DNA of 64,000 nt from Cheiracanthium punctorium (lineage: Eukaryota > Arthropoda > Arachnida > Araneae > Cheiracanthiidae), in assembly GCA_038373885.1 (NCBI GenBank), contig JAWZYV010012355.1, positions 62,001 through 126,000 of the forward strand. Direction: 5' to 3'. The stretch's first letter is position 1, and each line of letters opens with the position of its first letter. Of this stretch, positions 44,836 to 58,961 are shown in pieces. The notes under the pieces were generated by a model. That model did not search any database. It was not told the origin of the DNA and was given only the letters and a program-made list of their open reading frames with translations. The translations under genes and the position numbers were made by a program.

Positions 44836-47800
44836 CATATTTACTGGAACTGTACTTTACAGAAATTCTTTGTCCTTTGTTCAATATAAATTCTGTAATG
44901 CTGTTTTCAGTATAGGAAGTGTGCGATCATGAAAGTTCACATATTTCAGTTTCTTAGTAATCTATGCTATTTTTCATCAAAGCTGGAACACACACAGAAA
45001 AACTCGAAGTCAAATTCTTTTCAACTAACTTGAAGAGGCTTTTTTTTTTTATTGAAAATAGATCAGTATCACTAAAACACTTAAAACTAGTACAGTCCAG
45101 GCCTCTGTTCCACTATTTCTAGTAGAGAACATGCCATTATTAACCTTTATTATTGGTACTAATTTAATTAATAACTTGTTAAGTAATATCCTGAAAGCAA
45201 AATTTGTATGAAAAAAATCATAGTTTGTATTACATTGCTATCAGAAGTTTCGACTAAGCTATTGCTTAACTCTGATTTATTTTGCTTCAAAGTTTCAAGT
45301 CATCCAAAGTATCTACAAGCAAATGTATTCCCTTTTAAAGTGTTATTTTATCCAGAGTTAGTGGAAATATATAGAATTCATTAATACTTTTACTAGCGAT
45401 TGCAAAATCAAAACTTTTTGCTTCTTTGTTTTCCTTATACGAGTTTTAACTGATGAAATTCCATTCATGTTGCCAGTTACGCAAACAGCTCTTGAAGACG
45501 TTCAAGTCGATCCATGCTAATGAATGCTCTTTAAAATGTTAGTCTCTTCCAAAAGAAATTCTTGGTTGAATTGTAGGCGGTAGATCTGGTTTTTAGCATC
45601 CAGGCGGGTTGTTTCTGGGTTACTTCTTTTTTGTGCTGTTGAAGTGTCTGAAGTGGTCATATATCTGTAAAAAGATACCTTTCATTTTTTTAGGCATAAA
45701 GTGGTTATATCTTTTTATTCTTGTTTGATGAATTTTTTTATCTGACATTTGAACCAACGCACTCTTCTGATTCTTTAGATACTGGCAATGTTCACCATTA
45801 AGAATTTAACTGCTGCTGTGTCTTTTTAAGTTTTTAAATTCTTAAACGAATATTGTTTGTGCAACTGGCATTGGCACAGTTGTAATGAGCTGCGTGAGAT
45901 TTGTCTTCATCTCTCCCCCACCCGCACCCCCTCACAGAAAAAAAGGGGAGGAGGATTGTTTTTCAACTAAGCATATACTTTTATCATACAAGCAAATGTG
46001 TTTGAATGTGTTTATACCAAACCTCTTCATCATTAATTCGAAAAAGAGAAACTGCTTAGCTGTTATCTTTCGTTATTAATTTGTTGAATGTTGAAATATT
46101 TTTCCACGGGTATTTAGAAAAGGGGTTCTTTAGAGGTTTTCAAGGATATTTCCCTGTAATTAATGACATTTTATTTCAATCATTGTGGATCTCTGAAAAT
46201 TTGAAACTTATTTTTAGATATCTTATTAACTTTTATCATTTTAAATATAGTACTGCCGAAGTGTCTGTAGCTGTGATCTTAGCGCAGTCTGAGCAAACCT
46301 TAAATTTTACTGCTTCTGTCATCAACAAAATGCCACTTGGTAATCAGCAAAAAAGATGTATTTCTCATCTAGAGTAGCAATACAGCTTAAGCTGTAATCT
46401 AAAAGATTTCCGGAAATAATGCAAAAATTGAATACAATATATTATACTCTGTGCAATTACGATTAAATAATTAAAAATGTATGCTAACTTGGAAAAAATA
46501 TGTGCAATAACAGTCGCAGTTGGAAGTAGCTTATAAGCAACGCAGATAAAGCTAGTTTTTAATTATCTTTGTAAGAACTAATTTTCTGTTTCATTAACAG
46601 TTTGAGGTCTGAATGCAAGACACAAGCTGTTAAACCAAGTTTAAAAGTTAAACACCAAACTTTTACAAAATCAAAAAGGCTTGTTGTTTTGCATGGATAC
46701 TTGTACGGCATTCCATGAACATAATGCAACAAAGTTAAAAGTATTGTACATTACGATTCCTGAAGTCCTGAATAAATTTTGAAAACCTATTTCAATAATT
46801 TCTTTGCTTGCAGTTTAGAAAATCAATATTCGAAACTAAAGTTGATTTTGCACCTGTCAAAGTATTTTAAATTCCTTTTCGTGTTTCCTGATAGTGTATA
46901 CTTTTCTTTCATTAGAAATACCTTAAATCTGGATGTATTTTCTGCCATGCTTTGCTCTTAAAATAATTATCGAATGTTATATGTGAAACTTATTCTTTTT
47001 AAATATTTTCGATGAACATTCTGTTGTAATCAACACTAATGTCAGTTGCCACACCTTAGATTAAATGGCAACTTGATTATTGTGATGTCTGGAAATTATC
47101 GATATCTTCTATATAAACCATCAAAAATTGTGCATGTTATCCTTTTTTTTTATTTAAGGTATAGTTAAACCAGTATGGATATTAAGTTTCCATTCTGACC
47201 TTTCTAAATCTTAAAGCAAATTCATTCTATATCCTGGCGTTTTCATCTTAAACTATCAAGACAAAAATATCCTAATATAGATTAATTTGAAAAATGGTTC
47301 TTTTAATATAATGTAATTAGTATCAAATAAGCCTGCTTCTGAAAACGGTAACTAGATATACAAAATGAAAAGCAACTTCCTACAAAGCTATTCCCATTTT
47401 ACTTATTCCATGTCGTAGTTTTTAATTTTCGTAAAATGAGAACACATTAGTTGAGTTCTCCAATTTTTTAAATTTTAAACATATTGTTAAAATTTAATAA
47501 TACATCGTAATCTAGTGATTAATTTTTTTTTAAATCGAAGCATCTATAGGAACGTTGTAATTAGTTGTGTTCTTACTACCTATTTTCCCTTCACTTAATC
47601 CTTACGTAGCTGTTTTTCTTCCATCTTTACGTACGTTGCAGAAAAGACAGTTTTAAAGGCATTGATACGCTAAGTTTATCCACTTTGAAGCATTCAAAAT
47701 TATGTTAATTTTAAAAGTGAATCATTAAGTCATTTAATTCTTTACAGCTGTTTAAGTAGTACAAATGTTACTTTTTGTTTCCACAGGCTCGTGATGATAT

Positions 47801-48149
47801 TGTATATGATTTTTTATTTGTTAAATTTATATAAGAACGTTTATTTTGCTTTTTGCACGTGTTTTTGCTTAGTCTGTTTCTGAAGTAAAATATTTTTGAC
47901 ACAGATTGTAATAGATATTAAAAAATAAAATCCTTTATATAATCCTTTAGTTATACCTGCAAGTTGATTTGAAATGTTTTCGTGTACGGTAAAACTCTCG
48001 AATTTTAAATGTCGAACTTTTACATAACATAATTGACCATTAGTGTAACGAAAGAATGTATTTTCCTTCCTTAATTCTTCCAAATTCCATTTAAATGCTC
48101 TTTATGGATCCAATCAAGAAGAATCTGCAAATAAAATGTATGAGTTGAT

Positions 48150-48180
<31 letters not shown>

Positions 48181-48742
48181 TGGTTAAAATATCCTTGTCT
48201 GGTATGTGCGACTTATCTCTGGGCCTTTTACGGAATTCAATATTTCACCAGAATGCTCGCGCATAAACGATGATAATACCAGCCGCTGCTTGCCATGCCT
48301 TAGTTTATTATACACTTGAGCTTACGTCTAACGAGCTATGTCACATCCCACGTGATTTTCCGAGCCTTGAAAGGAAACTTATTCCAAAACATGACCCCGT
48401 AATCTTAAGGAGATCGGATCTTTCTTTCATGACGTCATCGAAGTCTCGCTAAAAAAAGCACTAAAAAAAGAAAGTAAGGAAATGGTTTTGCGTTGTGAAA
48501 AATTAACCATAAGGGGATTCGCGTTTTGTGGCTTGGAAGCAGTGCGTTGAGTTTTCTGGAAATTGGTTCACTGTTTTCCTCATAAGTAGTTGCATTTCAT
48601 GAGGCTTTGTATTGGGTAATTATAATTTTAGGGCTAACCAGATATGGTACGGCGGGAAGACTCGAGGTAGCGTATGATAATGGGACCTCCTTCCTCCCTC
48701 CCTGATTGTTTTATCTTAACCGCGCGCTTTAATGGAATGAAC
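44836..48742. other. AT-rich stretch, no recognised gene
   Basis: Nearly 4 kb of AT-rich DNA with only short frames. An A-tract lies at 48154-48180. Around 48230-48450 the sequence is less AT-rich and contains CACGTG (about 48350) and the palindrome TGACGTCA (48430-48437), matches to E-box and CRE consensus motifs, without other evidence of regulation. Confidence 0.5.
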
Positions 48743-48763
48743 TTCCTATCTATAGATAGGAAA

Positions 48764-48841
48764 TAGAGATGACAGAGGAGAAAGATTTACGCCTTTCTTG
48801 AGAGACGAGACAGGCCTATTTTCTGTCTCGAGCCCATCCCA
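48764..48841. mobile_element. Short relic of the GCGAGACGAGACAG family
   Basis: TAGAGATGACAGAG at the left and GAGACGAGACAGGCC...CTGTCTCGAGCCCATCCCA at the right recall the TAGGGATGGAC family ends. No TSD. A perfect 20-bp palindrome (48743-48762) lies just before it. Confidence 0.6.
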
Positions 48842-49146
48842 CAGAGAAAAAATGAAATAGGGAGCGCTATGCCAGCCTTAACTTGAGGTACTTGGCTCTT
48901 CACTGGACTTGTGGCAAGATTTCAGGCGCATAATTATTGCGCATCCAATTCTTCTTAATTTTCTATGTAGCATTTGTGGCCAGCGCCCTCATTCCCTCTT
49001 TAATGATTAAGAAAAAAAAAATCGTATGGATGCTCTGCATATGGATGCAATTTACGATGTGCGAAAGTTTCTGGAATAAAAATTTCACGAATTTCTTTTT
49101 TTTAACATACTTTTTTATGAATAAATCCACAATCACTAAACCTTGA

Positions 49147-49182
<36 letters not shown>

Positions 49183-51109
49183 GCCAGCGGGTTTGTAATA
49201 CACATGTTGACAGTAAATTCCGCTTGTAATTTACCGTTACTACTCGCCAAATGTGGCGATAAAGCTCAAGTCTAGCTTTTTTGCGGATTCTTGTACCACA
49301 AAGCACGTGGTTTATCCTTGCCTCACATTTCTTATGGAATTTGAATGGCAATGAGCTCTCTAGTATGCCCAATATGCCTATCCCTATGTCTCGCTGATAT
49401 TATTCCTGATGCTTGTTAGAATGATTTAAAATCAAAAAGTAAGATCAAAAGCTATTGGGCGCCATGCAAAGCAAAATATGAAACACAATCAGTATAATTA
49501 AGATAAGTTTTTTGCTAGCAAATTATTTGGCATACTTCATTTTTACGCTTAGTTTAAAAAAAAATAAAATTGTATATATTTCTCATTTTTAGTGTTTGAT
49601 TTAATATTTGAAATCAATGTTCCCTGCTCCTTTTGTAATCAGGTACATTTACTTATTCAATCTGTAGAGTGAATTCAGCAGTTTACGATTGTATTCATTA
49701 AAATTTTTAAACTAAAATCATTCAAAAGATGTTAAGCATGTTTTATTATGTTTAACAGAATGATTAACACACTTGCCATTAAAATCCCTCATCAGGCATG
49801 GGTATCTGACTCATTCGAATGCAGGTCCTATTGGTGTATTAAGTGGTCTAATTAACCCTTATGTGCATGAAGTGTAACACAATAAAGCAAAACACCAATT
49901 TACGGGACCAAACAAATTATTGATTTGCGACGTCAAAAAGGTAATTATCAGGTTTTTTAATTTTATTTTTTCTTATATTGGTCATTCCGATTAGTCACAT
50001 GAAAGCATTTATTTCCTTAATAAGGAAAGCATTTATTTCCTTAATTGTAAAAGATATTATTTACAATTGTGCTTGTTAAATGCTCCGTTCGCGATGTTGA
50101 AACAACTAAATTCCTACATTACGTCATTGATTTATGCAGTTTTTTATTTTCTTCTCTTCAGAGAAATTGTCTGTCACCTCATCCATGTGAACCCGCCATT
50201 TTTATCGCGTCATCAAAGTGTGATGGCAGCAGCGTCACACATCGCTTGGTCTTTTGTATGCGTTTAGGGTCTATCTTTGTTTATAGTTCTTTTGTCTCGA
50301 TATATTCGGGCGCTGGGTTCGGTCACCTCGAGCACGCGCGCGAGATCGCTACATTCTCACTTTTCTTTGCCTTCCACCTGCTTGCTCGGTCCTTGGCCTT
50401 GGGTTAAACAGCCTCGTCCAAAGTGGTGCTGCCCACTTCGTACTTACAGGAATGCAGGCCCGATATCGTAATTTGTGAATACTTAATCTAAGCAAATTAG
50501 TGGCATGATGAATTAAGATGCATTGGAGATAACCCTATGCGGCAACTGGTCTCGTCCAGAAGCCAAAAATGCTTGAGCACGGATAGTCGATCAATGTTGT
50601 CATTGATCTAGTGGAATGTTTCAGCTCTTAAATTTTCTCAATCTGCATTTTAATTCTGGTATACATTGTGATTTTACTTTGCAATTGTTTGTCATCCAAA
50701 CAGCATTGTCAACTTTGTGCGATTGGACCGTATAAAACATTGATCTCCTTTTTTAAATTGTTTTTATTGGACGGATATTACAATTATCACATGAGACGCT
50801 CAGACTAAAGTTTAAGAAAGAACCCACAGTTGTAATTTACTTATAACAAAGGTTTCATCAACACCCGGTTGGCATTTTTGTACTCGGAGCACTTTTAAGC
50901 TTTCATACTTTTTTTTTTTTTTTCATATTGGCCTTTATAAATTCTCGTCTAGCTATAATTAGACCCTAATTTTTTAATTATTGCGAAAACGGGAGAAGCT
51001 CTTAAGTACCAAGGACATATATAATGGTAAACTATTCCTTTTGTAAAAGGTATGAAAAGCTACTTGAAAGCTAAAGGGTCGATAAATATTAATATTTTTG
51101 AAGGAACTA
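48842..51109. other. AT-rich stretch with one GC-richer patch
   Basis: A 31-T tract is at 49150-49180 and a TCGCCAAATGTGGCGA palindrome near 49233. 50190-50470 is GC-richer with CpG-containing words (GAGCACGCGCGCGAGATCGC) and overlapping frames of up to 112 codons that I do not recognise. It could be an isolated promoter-like patch. Confidence 0.45.
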
Positions 51110-51117
51110 AGAAACTA

Positions 51118-51302
51118 GCGGGGGGGACCCGCACAAGCCCGGAGGCCTCAACTGCTTTAAAATAGTGAAATGCGGTTTTTAGGCACGTAAGCCTAATTTT
51201 CAAATATTGCACATCCTGATACTCTATTTCTTCTAAATTCCCCGGTATGGGGCCTCTTTTCAATCTCTAGGCGCGGGCCCCAAAAGAGCCAGTCTGGGCC
51301 TG
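51118..51302. mobile_element. Possible hAT MITE, CAGGCCCAGACTGG type
   Basis: The right end reversed is CAGGCCCAGACTGGCTCTTT with GGGGCCCGCGCC. The left end is degenerate. Flanks AGAAACTA and AAAAACTA differ at one position. Confidence 0.45.
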
Positions 51303-52115
51303 AAAAACTACTCTCCGAACACAAGTAATTGAAAAATTGCAGATCTGTGTCATTTTAACATTAACTGGATTCCTTAAACTTAATTTTGTGTTTACTTTTT
51401 AACTAAACTGAATAAAGAGCACTGCCACTCACTTTTCCGATCGCCCTTTCCGGTATGAATAAGATTTCGTTCAATGCCTTGTACCGCTTCCAAGTTGTAG
51501 ATGGAAATTGAAGACTCCCTGCATGAAATGAGTGTTCTTTTTTTTTAATGAATTAAGTCGTTGCTGATGTCCCTGCTGGCGACTCGCAGAGCTTCACAAA
51601 AAAAAAGAAAAAAAAAACCTTCCCGAATAAAATAAGCTTGTGTGTGCATCGCTTCACCCGAGAATGTGCCATCAACTCAGCGGGTCATCCCGATTTTACT
51701 CCCAGTACATTTTTCGCCATACGCCCATCAATTTCATTTCTTGGCCCCGAGCAGTGGGAACTCTCGAAGCATGAAAAACGTAAAGAATCTTCCGACGCGG
51801 CGATAAATGTAAATTTTTGTGATGGATTTCGTCCAGGAGGGGGTTGATAAAATTGGATTGCTATCAAAGCGGATACTTCCGTGCCACTGGCGTTCTATCG
51901 GAACGGTATTCTCACATTGATCCATGTTCAGAATATCAATGATAACTTCCCGGGATTTTATTTTATTGTTAGTTACGCTTCGTTTATGTTAAGAGGGATA
52001 CGCGGACAATTTTTTTTTATTATTATTCCTTCGTAAACTAAGCTTTAGTCGTTACTTGTTTGCGTTGTTTGTAAAGGATGAGAATAAGTGACTGGAAAAA
52101 GATAATACATAACGC

Positions 52116-52146
<31 letters not shown>

Positions 52147-53976
52147 GTGTGTACAATTCCAAGGTTACTATTCATTACAAGTTGTTTTTCTTTCGAAAAT
52201 ATATTTTGATCCAATGCTTACGAGAAGCAAAATAACTTGCGTGATCATTGATGCATTATAAATTCAGTCTTATAGCAGGCGCAATTTTTAATCAATGATA
52301 AATGTGCAACGTTATAGTGATACCTTTTATACAGTTTGGATTTATACCCTTTTCAACTTTTAATCAAAGCTTATAAACGGCTGTGTGCCATGATTAAGAA
52401 GCAATTTCTATTTTTCTCTATATTAAGTTGAAAAGTATATACATTCTTTTTCATATAAGAAGTTAATCAGGCCCAAATATTGAATTGCACAGTGTTTTGA
52501 TTATCTTTATGGTTTAAATATCTATTTTTATGGAATAGACTGCTATAGACTTTGAATTCATTTTTACTGGATTTAGGATCATAAGTTAAAGTTGGAGATT
52601 AAATAAGCTTTGAGATGGATTTTTTTTTTTTTCAATTGCATCAGATTTTTCAAAAATCGATTACCTTAACACCTTTTTATTCTTTAATTTTCAACCATAT
52701 AAGATGCATTTATCATGGAAATTTTCCCAACTGATATCTTCTATTCGCATATTATCGAGTATTTCCATATGGGACGTTCACGAAATAAATACTAAAACTA
52801 ATCCTATCGGTATCCTTCTTATAAAGTTTCAAAAATCTCAGAAAATTTCATCATGCAGAGGACAATATTTTGGCAATGTAATTTATTATGTGTTTCATTA
52901 ATATGCACTCCCAACTTCCAACATGCAGTTAGCTTTTAAATAAAGGACTTAGATTGTAATGTTAACTCAAAATATCAGTCATGAAAAATTTTATAAAGTG
53001 AGGCAATTAAAACTTTTGAATGATAAATGTTTAATTCGTCAAACATACTGTTTGTGCAAAACATAATCTTACGTTTCAAAGTATATATTTCAATAAGTTT
53101 TCAGGGTTACTGCGCATCAAATTTATGTTCATTAATAATTAGAAAATGTTCTTGATCATTTACTGTAATTTTTAGCTAACGATCAGTAACTGTAATTATG
53201 GGATAGTAAAGCCTTAACTGTTTGCACTCTTTGTTCAGTTGAAACTTTCTTAGTTCATTTATTAGTTTATTAAGCAAGAAGCTCATAGTATTATATAAAA
53301 GAAACTTCCCAAACTGAATGTAGCTCATTATTTTGCTTTAAAATACGGGACTGACCAATAAATGATTGCAACTGGTGCATGTCAGTCTGGTATTTTTTCA
53401 GTCCATAGAAGTTTCAAGTCTGGGAAGTTTCGATAAACTTAATTTTTTTTAATCGAAATGACCGTGAAAATCGCCCAACCGTAAGGAAACATACCTCATG
53501 TCTTCATAAATTCGAACATGTCTGCGACACCACGTTTTTCTTCTCAACCTACAGCTAAATTCTTTGTTTTCATTCATGATAGTCGTGTGTTTGCGTGACC
53601 GTGAATTCATCTGAACGGCAGAATATGCAATGAAATCTTGCTAATCCTTTTTTTTTTTCTTCTTTCTGGCCTCTCTTCGCACAATGAAGGCAGATATTTG
53701 GGAGTTTCCACAGTCTGGTTTCCGCTGTGGTTTATTCATGATAATAGGAAACGTTTCGGTTTCTTTGAAAAGGCATTTTACAGTTTTTGGAGTTCAAGAA
53801 AATTGTGCTCCAGTTGCGGCTAGTGTTATTAGATGTGAATATTTTCGTGAAACTCCTTTTAACCACTTTGAAAGGCACCAGTATATAATATATATCAGTT
53901 ACGAAAACAAAAATCAATAATCTCTTTCAATTTTCTGTCTGGTAATAATGGATTGCATTATGGATATATTAAATTA
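51303..53976. other. AT-rich stretch without recognised genes
   Basis: A T-tract is at 52118-52146. A less AT-rich patch at 51640-51900 has overlapping short frames on both strands, none recognised. Confidence 0.55.
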
Positions 53977-53984
53977 GATTAATG

Positions 53985-54153
53985 CAGGGGCGTAGCCACG
54001 GGGGGGGGTTATGGGGGTCATAACCCCCCCCATGAGGAATTTTTTGCCATACAAAATGTATATTCTTCACTACATTATCACACCCACGTATACATATATA
54101 CGAGTTGTAGTAGTCGTAAGCCCCCCCATGAAAAATTTCTGGCTACGCCCCTG
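53985..54153 (-). mobile_element. hAT MITE, GGGGCGTAGCCA family, copy 3
   Basis: CAGGGGCGTAGCCACGGGGG and the right end TGGCTACGCCCCTG; exact TSD GATTAATG (53977-53984, 54154-54161). The interior is nearly the same as copy 1 in the same orientation (CATACAAAATGTATATTCTT). Confidence 0.95.
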
Positions 54154-54161
54154 GATTAATG

Positions 54162-56243
54162 GATAATATTTTACTAAATTAAAAGCTTCTAAACTATATT
54201 AAATGACTTTTCTTTTGATTTACTCTTTTAAATATCAATTAATTATTCGTAAAATGAGTACAAGGAACTTCGATTTGAATTACATATTGTTGCATTTGAT
54301 TGCCTGTACAGGGAACTGTTAGTTTTCTTACTTAGATATATGATGATTTCATTCTCCAGCGAAATTTATGTTTGAGTAACTCTTGCTTCCTCAATTTTCT
54401 TGTCGATTATCAAAGGAAAAATACACATTAATTTTAAGAAAATAGGCCCGAAAATTTCCAAATGCTTTCATATGTATGCGACTTCTGCATGTACCCACTT
54501 TCCTGAAACTGTTAAAAAAAAAAAAAAAAAAAAGTCCTAAGGTTTGGGCTCATTCACTCTCTTTTGACGCTGAGTTTTGCCTTCAGGAATGTAATTTCAT
54601 TAAGTTTATTTTTGTTCAACTGATTAAGATTGGCGGGGTGAAAATTTGAAACAAAAAGAGCAAATCAAAGTTATATAATACGACATTTGGGCATGGATGC
54701 AGAAAATCAAGCTTTCTTTCCACTTTCAAAACTTTGTCGAAATGTTTCTTGAGAGATTCTGCGAGAAACTTTCGTCATATCGTCTTGAGTGATTGTTACG
54801 GTTTATCAAAATGTCCCTTATCGTCTTTATTTTTGGCTAAAGGAAGAAGTTGCAAAAGATAAATTCCTTCACAGTATGGCGGGTGGAGAAATTTTACAAG
54901 ATTTAAATTTTCTAACTTCCTTTTTCTTTTCTTTTTCATAAAAGAATATGCATTTTAGCTTTATTTTAATTAAAGTTTTTTAGAAAATGTTTTTTATTAA
55001 ATTGCTGGAAGCTTTATTGATTTAAATAGTTACCATGTAGCCACTTTCGACCACGGTGGTAATATATAAATGTAAAAAGTGTTACTTTTTGAAAAATGAG
55101 ATTTTTTTTTTCTTTCTTAGCATAATCTTTTTACATATTTTATTTAGAACATTTTTTTTCAATTTATTGCCCACTTAATCCCTAATGGATAACGAATTAA
55201 AAGCGTATTACCATCTTTTTGCTACAGCCTTTTACAGTCGGTCACACGCGCTTCTAATAAGCAACAAAGATATTTAATTTCCTCTCTTCTTTAGAAAGAA
55301 AAGTTCAGAGTAGGAAGCTGGGTTATTATATCGGTATTGAGAAAAAAAATACAAACAAAAGGATGTCCGTTTATGATAAGTACTTCCAGAACGAACTTTT
55401 TCGTTTTTTCCGTCGTAGCACAAGATCGGTTTTCATTTTTCTGTTATGCTGCCAGATACGAGAGAGCCTGTTATTATTTCCTCAGCCTTTGTACTGTGGG
55501 CGCGTTTCCGACGCAAGATAATCTGTGAGGCACTGCCTTCTCCTGCCATTGACCTTAAGCACGTTAGGATCAAAAATTATCTGACTCGATTGAATCAGTT
55601 CATACTTTTATCTTCTAAAAAAATTCTATTGAAAGAAAACGGTGAAGCGAAAAGTAGATATGCCATCTAATGTCAAAAGGGAGCGAAATCCCGGATTATT
55701 TTGTTGAATAATGACTAAGGAATTATTCAAAGGATTCGCCAGCCTCAAATTGCGCTTTTCAAACAGTCGCTATGAAAGTTTTCAGTATTTTTTCAGGCTT
55801 TTTAGAAGTCAAAGAAACCGAGTAATTTTTCCATGTAACTGTATCTGGGACTAGTTTGTAATATAATTTAAACAATGTATGTTTGAATTCTCTATCAAAA
55901 ATGGAAATGTTTCAAACTCATTACTATATTCATTTACCAAACTGGGTTATTTTTATTAACAGTGATAGCCTGGTAAAGAATTTGGATGTGTGGGACGGGG
56001 TGAGAATCTTGGTTAACCCTTTAACACGCAGTATTCTCGCTCTGAGAACACCAAACTCTGACGGTTGCCAGTCACGAAGAATAAATTTGATTTCTATAAA
56101 AATAGTTGCGGGTGACACAGCTCCACGAGAATCCTTTACTTTTTTAAGCACGTCGTTTCCCGTAAAAAAATTGTCACGATTATTTTTAACTGCACTGATA
56201 TCTGCTGAAAAATGGAAGGATGCGAGAACAGCTGGATAGATTG
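54162..56243. other. AT-rich stretch without recognised genes
   Basis: The longest frame (55883-56239, 118 codons) and its antisense partner look like chance frames; no motif recognised. A-tract at 54512-54532. Confidence 0.55.
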
Positions 56244-56423
56244 CCCAATGCTGAAAAAAGGGCAGCCGTTGCCATCGCTCGACTTAACTACCAGCAAGAT
56301 GGCGGACGATCGAAACGTTCATCACATGCCACAGATCTAGAGACCCTTTTTTGACGCAGCTGGTTGTGCGGCACAGCCAGCAAATCGAGCGATGGCAACG
56401 GCTGCCCTTTTTTCAGCATTGGG
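56244..56423. mobile_element. 180-bp element with perfect 39-bp TIRs, no TSD
   Basis: CCCAATGCTGAAAAAAGGGC through GCCATCGCTCGA (56244-56282) is exactly mirrored at 56385-56423. The flanks (ATTG / AAAG) show no duplication. The 102-bp loop has no ORF. Confidence 0.82.
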
Positions 56424-58609
56424 AAAGAGTTGTTTCGTTTCAAATAGTTCCCCCCCCCTTTTTTTTAAACTGATGAACTGTATCTGGAGTTAATATCTAA
56501 TACAAGAATTTAAATCGTTGAGAGATATTTACCATGGAAATAAGTTCTGGCAGTGACAAATGTTAATAAACATAAATGTATATGTAAGTTAGTCAGCTAG
56601 CTGAATTTCCCAATATTTTCTTCGTCGCTTGGAACGGCGGCGTTTGCTACTGTAAACACCACTCAGGAGTATTTCAACATCGCGATCTATGTGGAGAGAA
56701 TAACAGAAGAGATAAAATTCCAAAACAAAAATTTCTCATGCCGCATACTTTAGTGCCACATTCTTTGGTGAATCCTGTTTAAACAAAAAGAAGACGGCAG
56801 TGGAGAAAGACCGTCTTATCAGTAAACTTCTATTTTTTTTTTCTTTTTTAAGCTGGTAGTGAAACCAGCGTCTGAAGGAATCGCTACTTAGACTAGTGCA
56901 GCCAACCTTGACACTTTAAATGCCCTTGACTCCTCGTACAACTTCAAGGATTTTTTTAACGCATATTGGTCTGGAAGAAAATGCATGTTCCACCGATATT
57001 TTTAAAAAAAATTAGACAGTGGCAACTTGTCCATTAAAGAACCCAAGGGAACCAGATATTATCTTAAGATTTTCCTAGAATAAGTATTTTTTAAATTGGA
57101 CGCTTTTATTGAAAAAAGAAAATATTCGTAGATTTTATAAATGCTTGAATGCTGTCAATTTGGGGTGGGATTGGGGGGGGGGGATAATTCAACCATAGAC
57201 GTTTTTTCGACCATTTAGGCGTATTTTGTCTAGTCGCCTTTCCATTGATAGAGCTGCCATAGCTTTATCACCTAAGTAAAGTTGATGCACTGTTCCTTTG
57301 ATTTCAGCGCAATTTGCGATCGTTTGGAACCGGTCTTAACGGTGTATTTCGAAAAAAAAATCATGTGATTTTGGTACATAAGTACAAGTAAATTAATTAT
57401 GTCAGGCGCTTCAAAATTTCGAAACTGTCCCTTTACAAGCTGTACTGCATACTGAAATAAAAGATAAATCTGTATCAATTTCAAAACTTTTAGAAAAAAT
57501 TCTTAAAAATCTGAAATTTTCGCGCAACGTGTCCCTCTTCCAAAAATCTTGCAGCTCAGATCTATGTTTAAGAATTTTTTCTGAAAATTTCACAAGAGGC
57601 GCAGCTTTTTCGCTTATTACTGTGTGTAAAGCAGCTTATGAAGAACCATCTGGAATTTTTTGGAGACCATGGTGCTATTAGTTTATTTCAATTTGTGTAC
57701 CAAGACTAAAAACAAACAGTTCTTTTTCTTCGAACTACAGCCTTAAGCAGCCTCATCTGTAGCGTTCGCTTCACTTCTAAACACGTGATTTTCTCCAATA
57801 ATTGCTAAATTAACGAATTTCGGGGAAATTATTTGGAAATGTAGATGTTTTCGATACTCGTGGACTAATTAATTTTCGTTTACAAGGTATTTTTAGTTCC
57901 TATTTACGAAATTCAGTAAAAATGATAGTTTGCTTAATAATATTAATTTAAAATTACAATTTAAAATCATGAATAGTTAATTATAACCATACAGAAAAAT
58001 TAAAATATATTTTGGGAGACGAGTTTTTCAATTAAAAGCAGTCACTATGCAGACATAGCATTAGGGGGGGGGGAGAAGAATTTATAAATGTATGTTTCCT
58101 ACGTGTAGTAGGGTACAGACATAACGTGAACACCCTTCTGTACTATCACTAAACCTTCTACATAATTGTATGAATTATGCCTAAATATACCTTTTTAAGG
58201 GAACATAACTTTAAAAAAAATTTTTTTTTTTCGAGAACATTCTTAAAAGTAATTCTTATTTTTTCCTGCATTCTCTCCAGCCTAGATGATTACAAATCGG
58301 TGCCGTTATTAAAATTTTAAATTAGGTAAATAAGTGAAAACTAAATTAACATTTATACACTATAAAACATGCGGCCTGCAATGTACGGTGAAATTATCAA
58401 CGCAGCAATATACTGACATAAGCAGAACACTGTTTCGTTTTTCGGATTCCATTATGTACTGAAAAACATGTATGCACAAAACCTGATTATCGCATAAGCC
58501 AACTAGGACTCGGCCTCAGAGGGGGCCCAAAATAAAAGAAAATCTGTTTTTAAAAAAATAGCATAAAAGACATCAAGACAATAAATAGAGAGGTAAATTT
58601 TTACAACAC
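56424..58609. other. AT-rich stretch without recognised genes
   Basis: G-runs near 57172 and 58063 and T-runs only. Minus-strand frames at 57272-57593 are not recognised. Confidence 0.55.
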
Positions 58610-58961
58610 ATGCCATCCAGTGGCGGCCCGTTGTCAAAACTGTTGGTGCAGCCGGAAGCATATGAGCTCCCCCCCCCTTCCTCCCCACAGGAATGGAAAA
58701 TCTTTTACTGAATTCGAAAAGTGGCGAATTAAGCCCTCACCGAGGAAAAAGAAATTGCATAAAAAATGCAAGGGATCCTATTTTACTTTCATAAAATTTA
58801 CATAAATTTCAACCAGCCGCTCTTATCCTCAAAATTGCATTAATCCGTGTCTGATTCGAAGTTTCCTTAGAATTTTCTTTTGTAACGATAACTTCAGAAG
58901 GAAAGAAAAAAAAAAAGAAAGCTTACTTATTTTTTATAAGTCATCTCAATCCTCCTTTCTT

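Noticed and set aside
55883..56239. 118-codon plus-strand frame
   Set aside because: An antisense frame of similar quality overlaps, there is no motif, and the frame stops just before the element at 56244.
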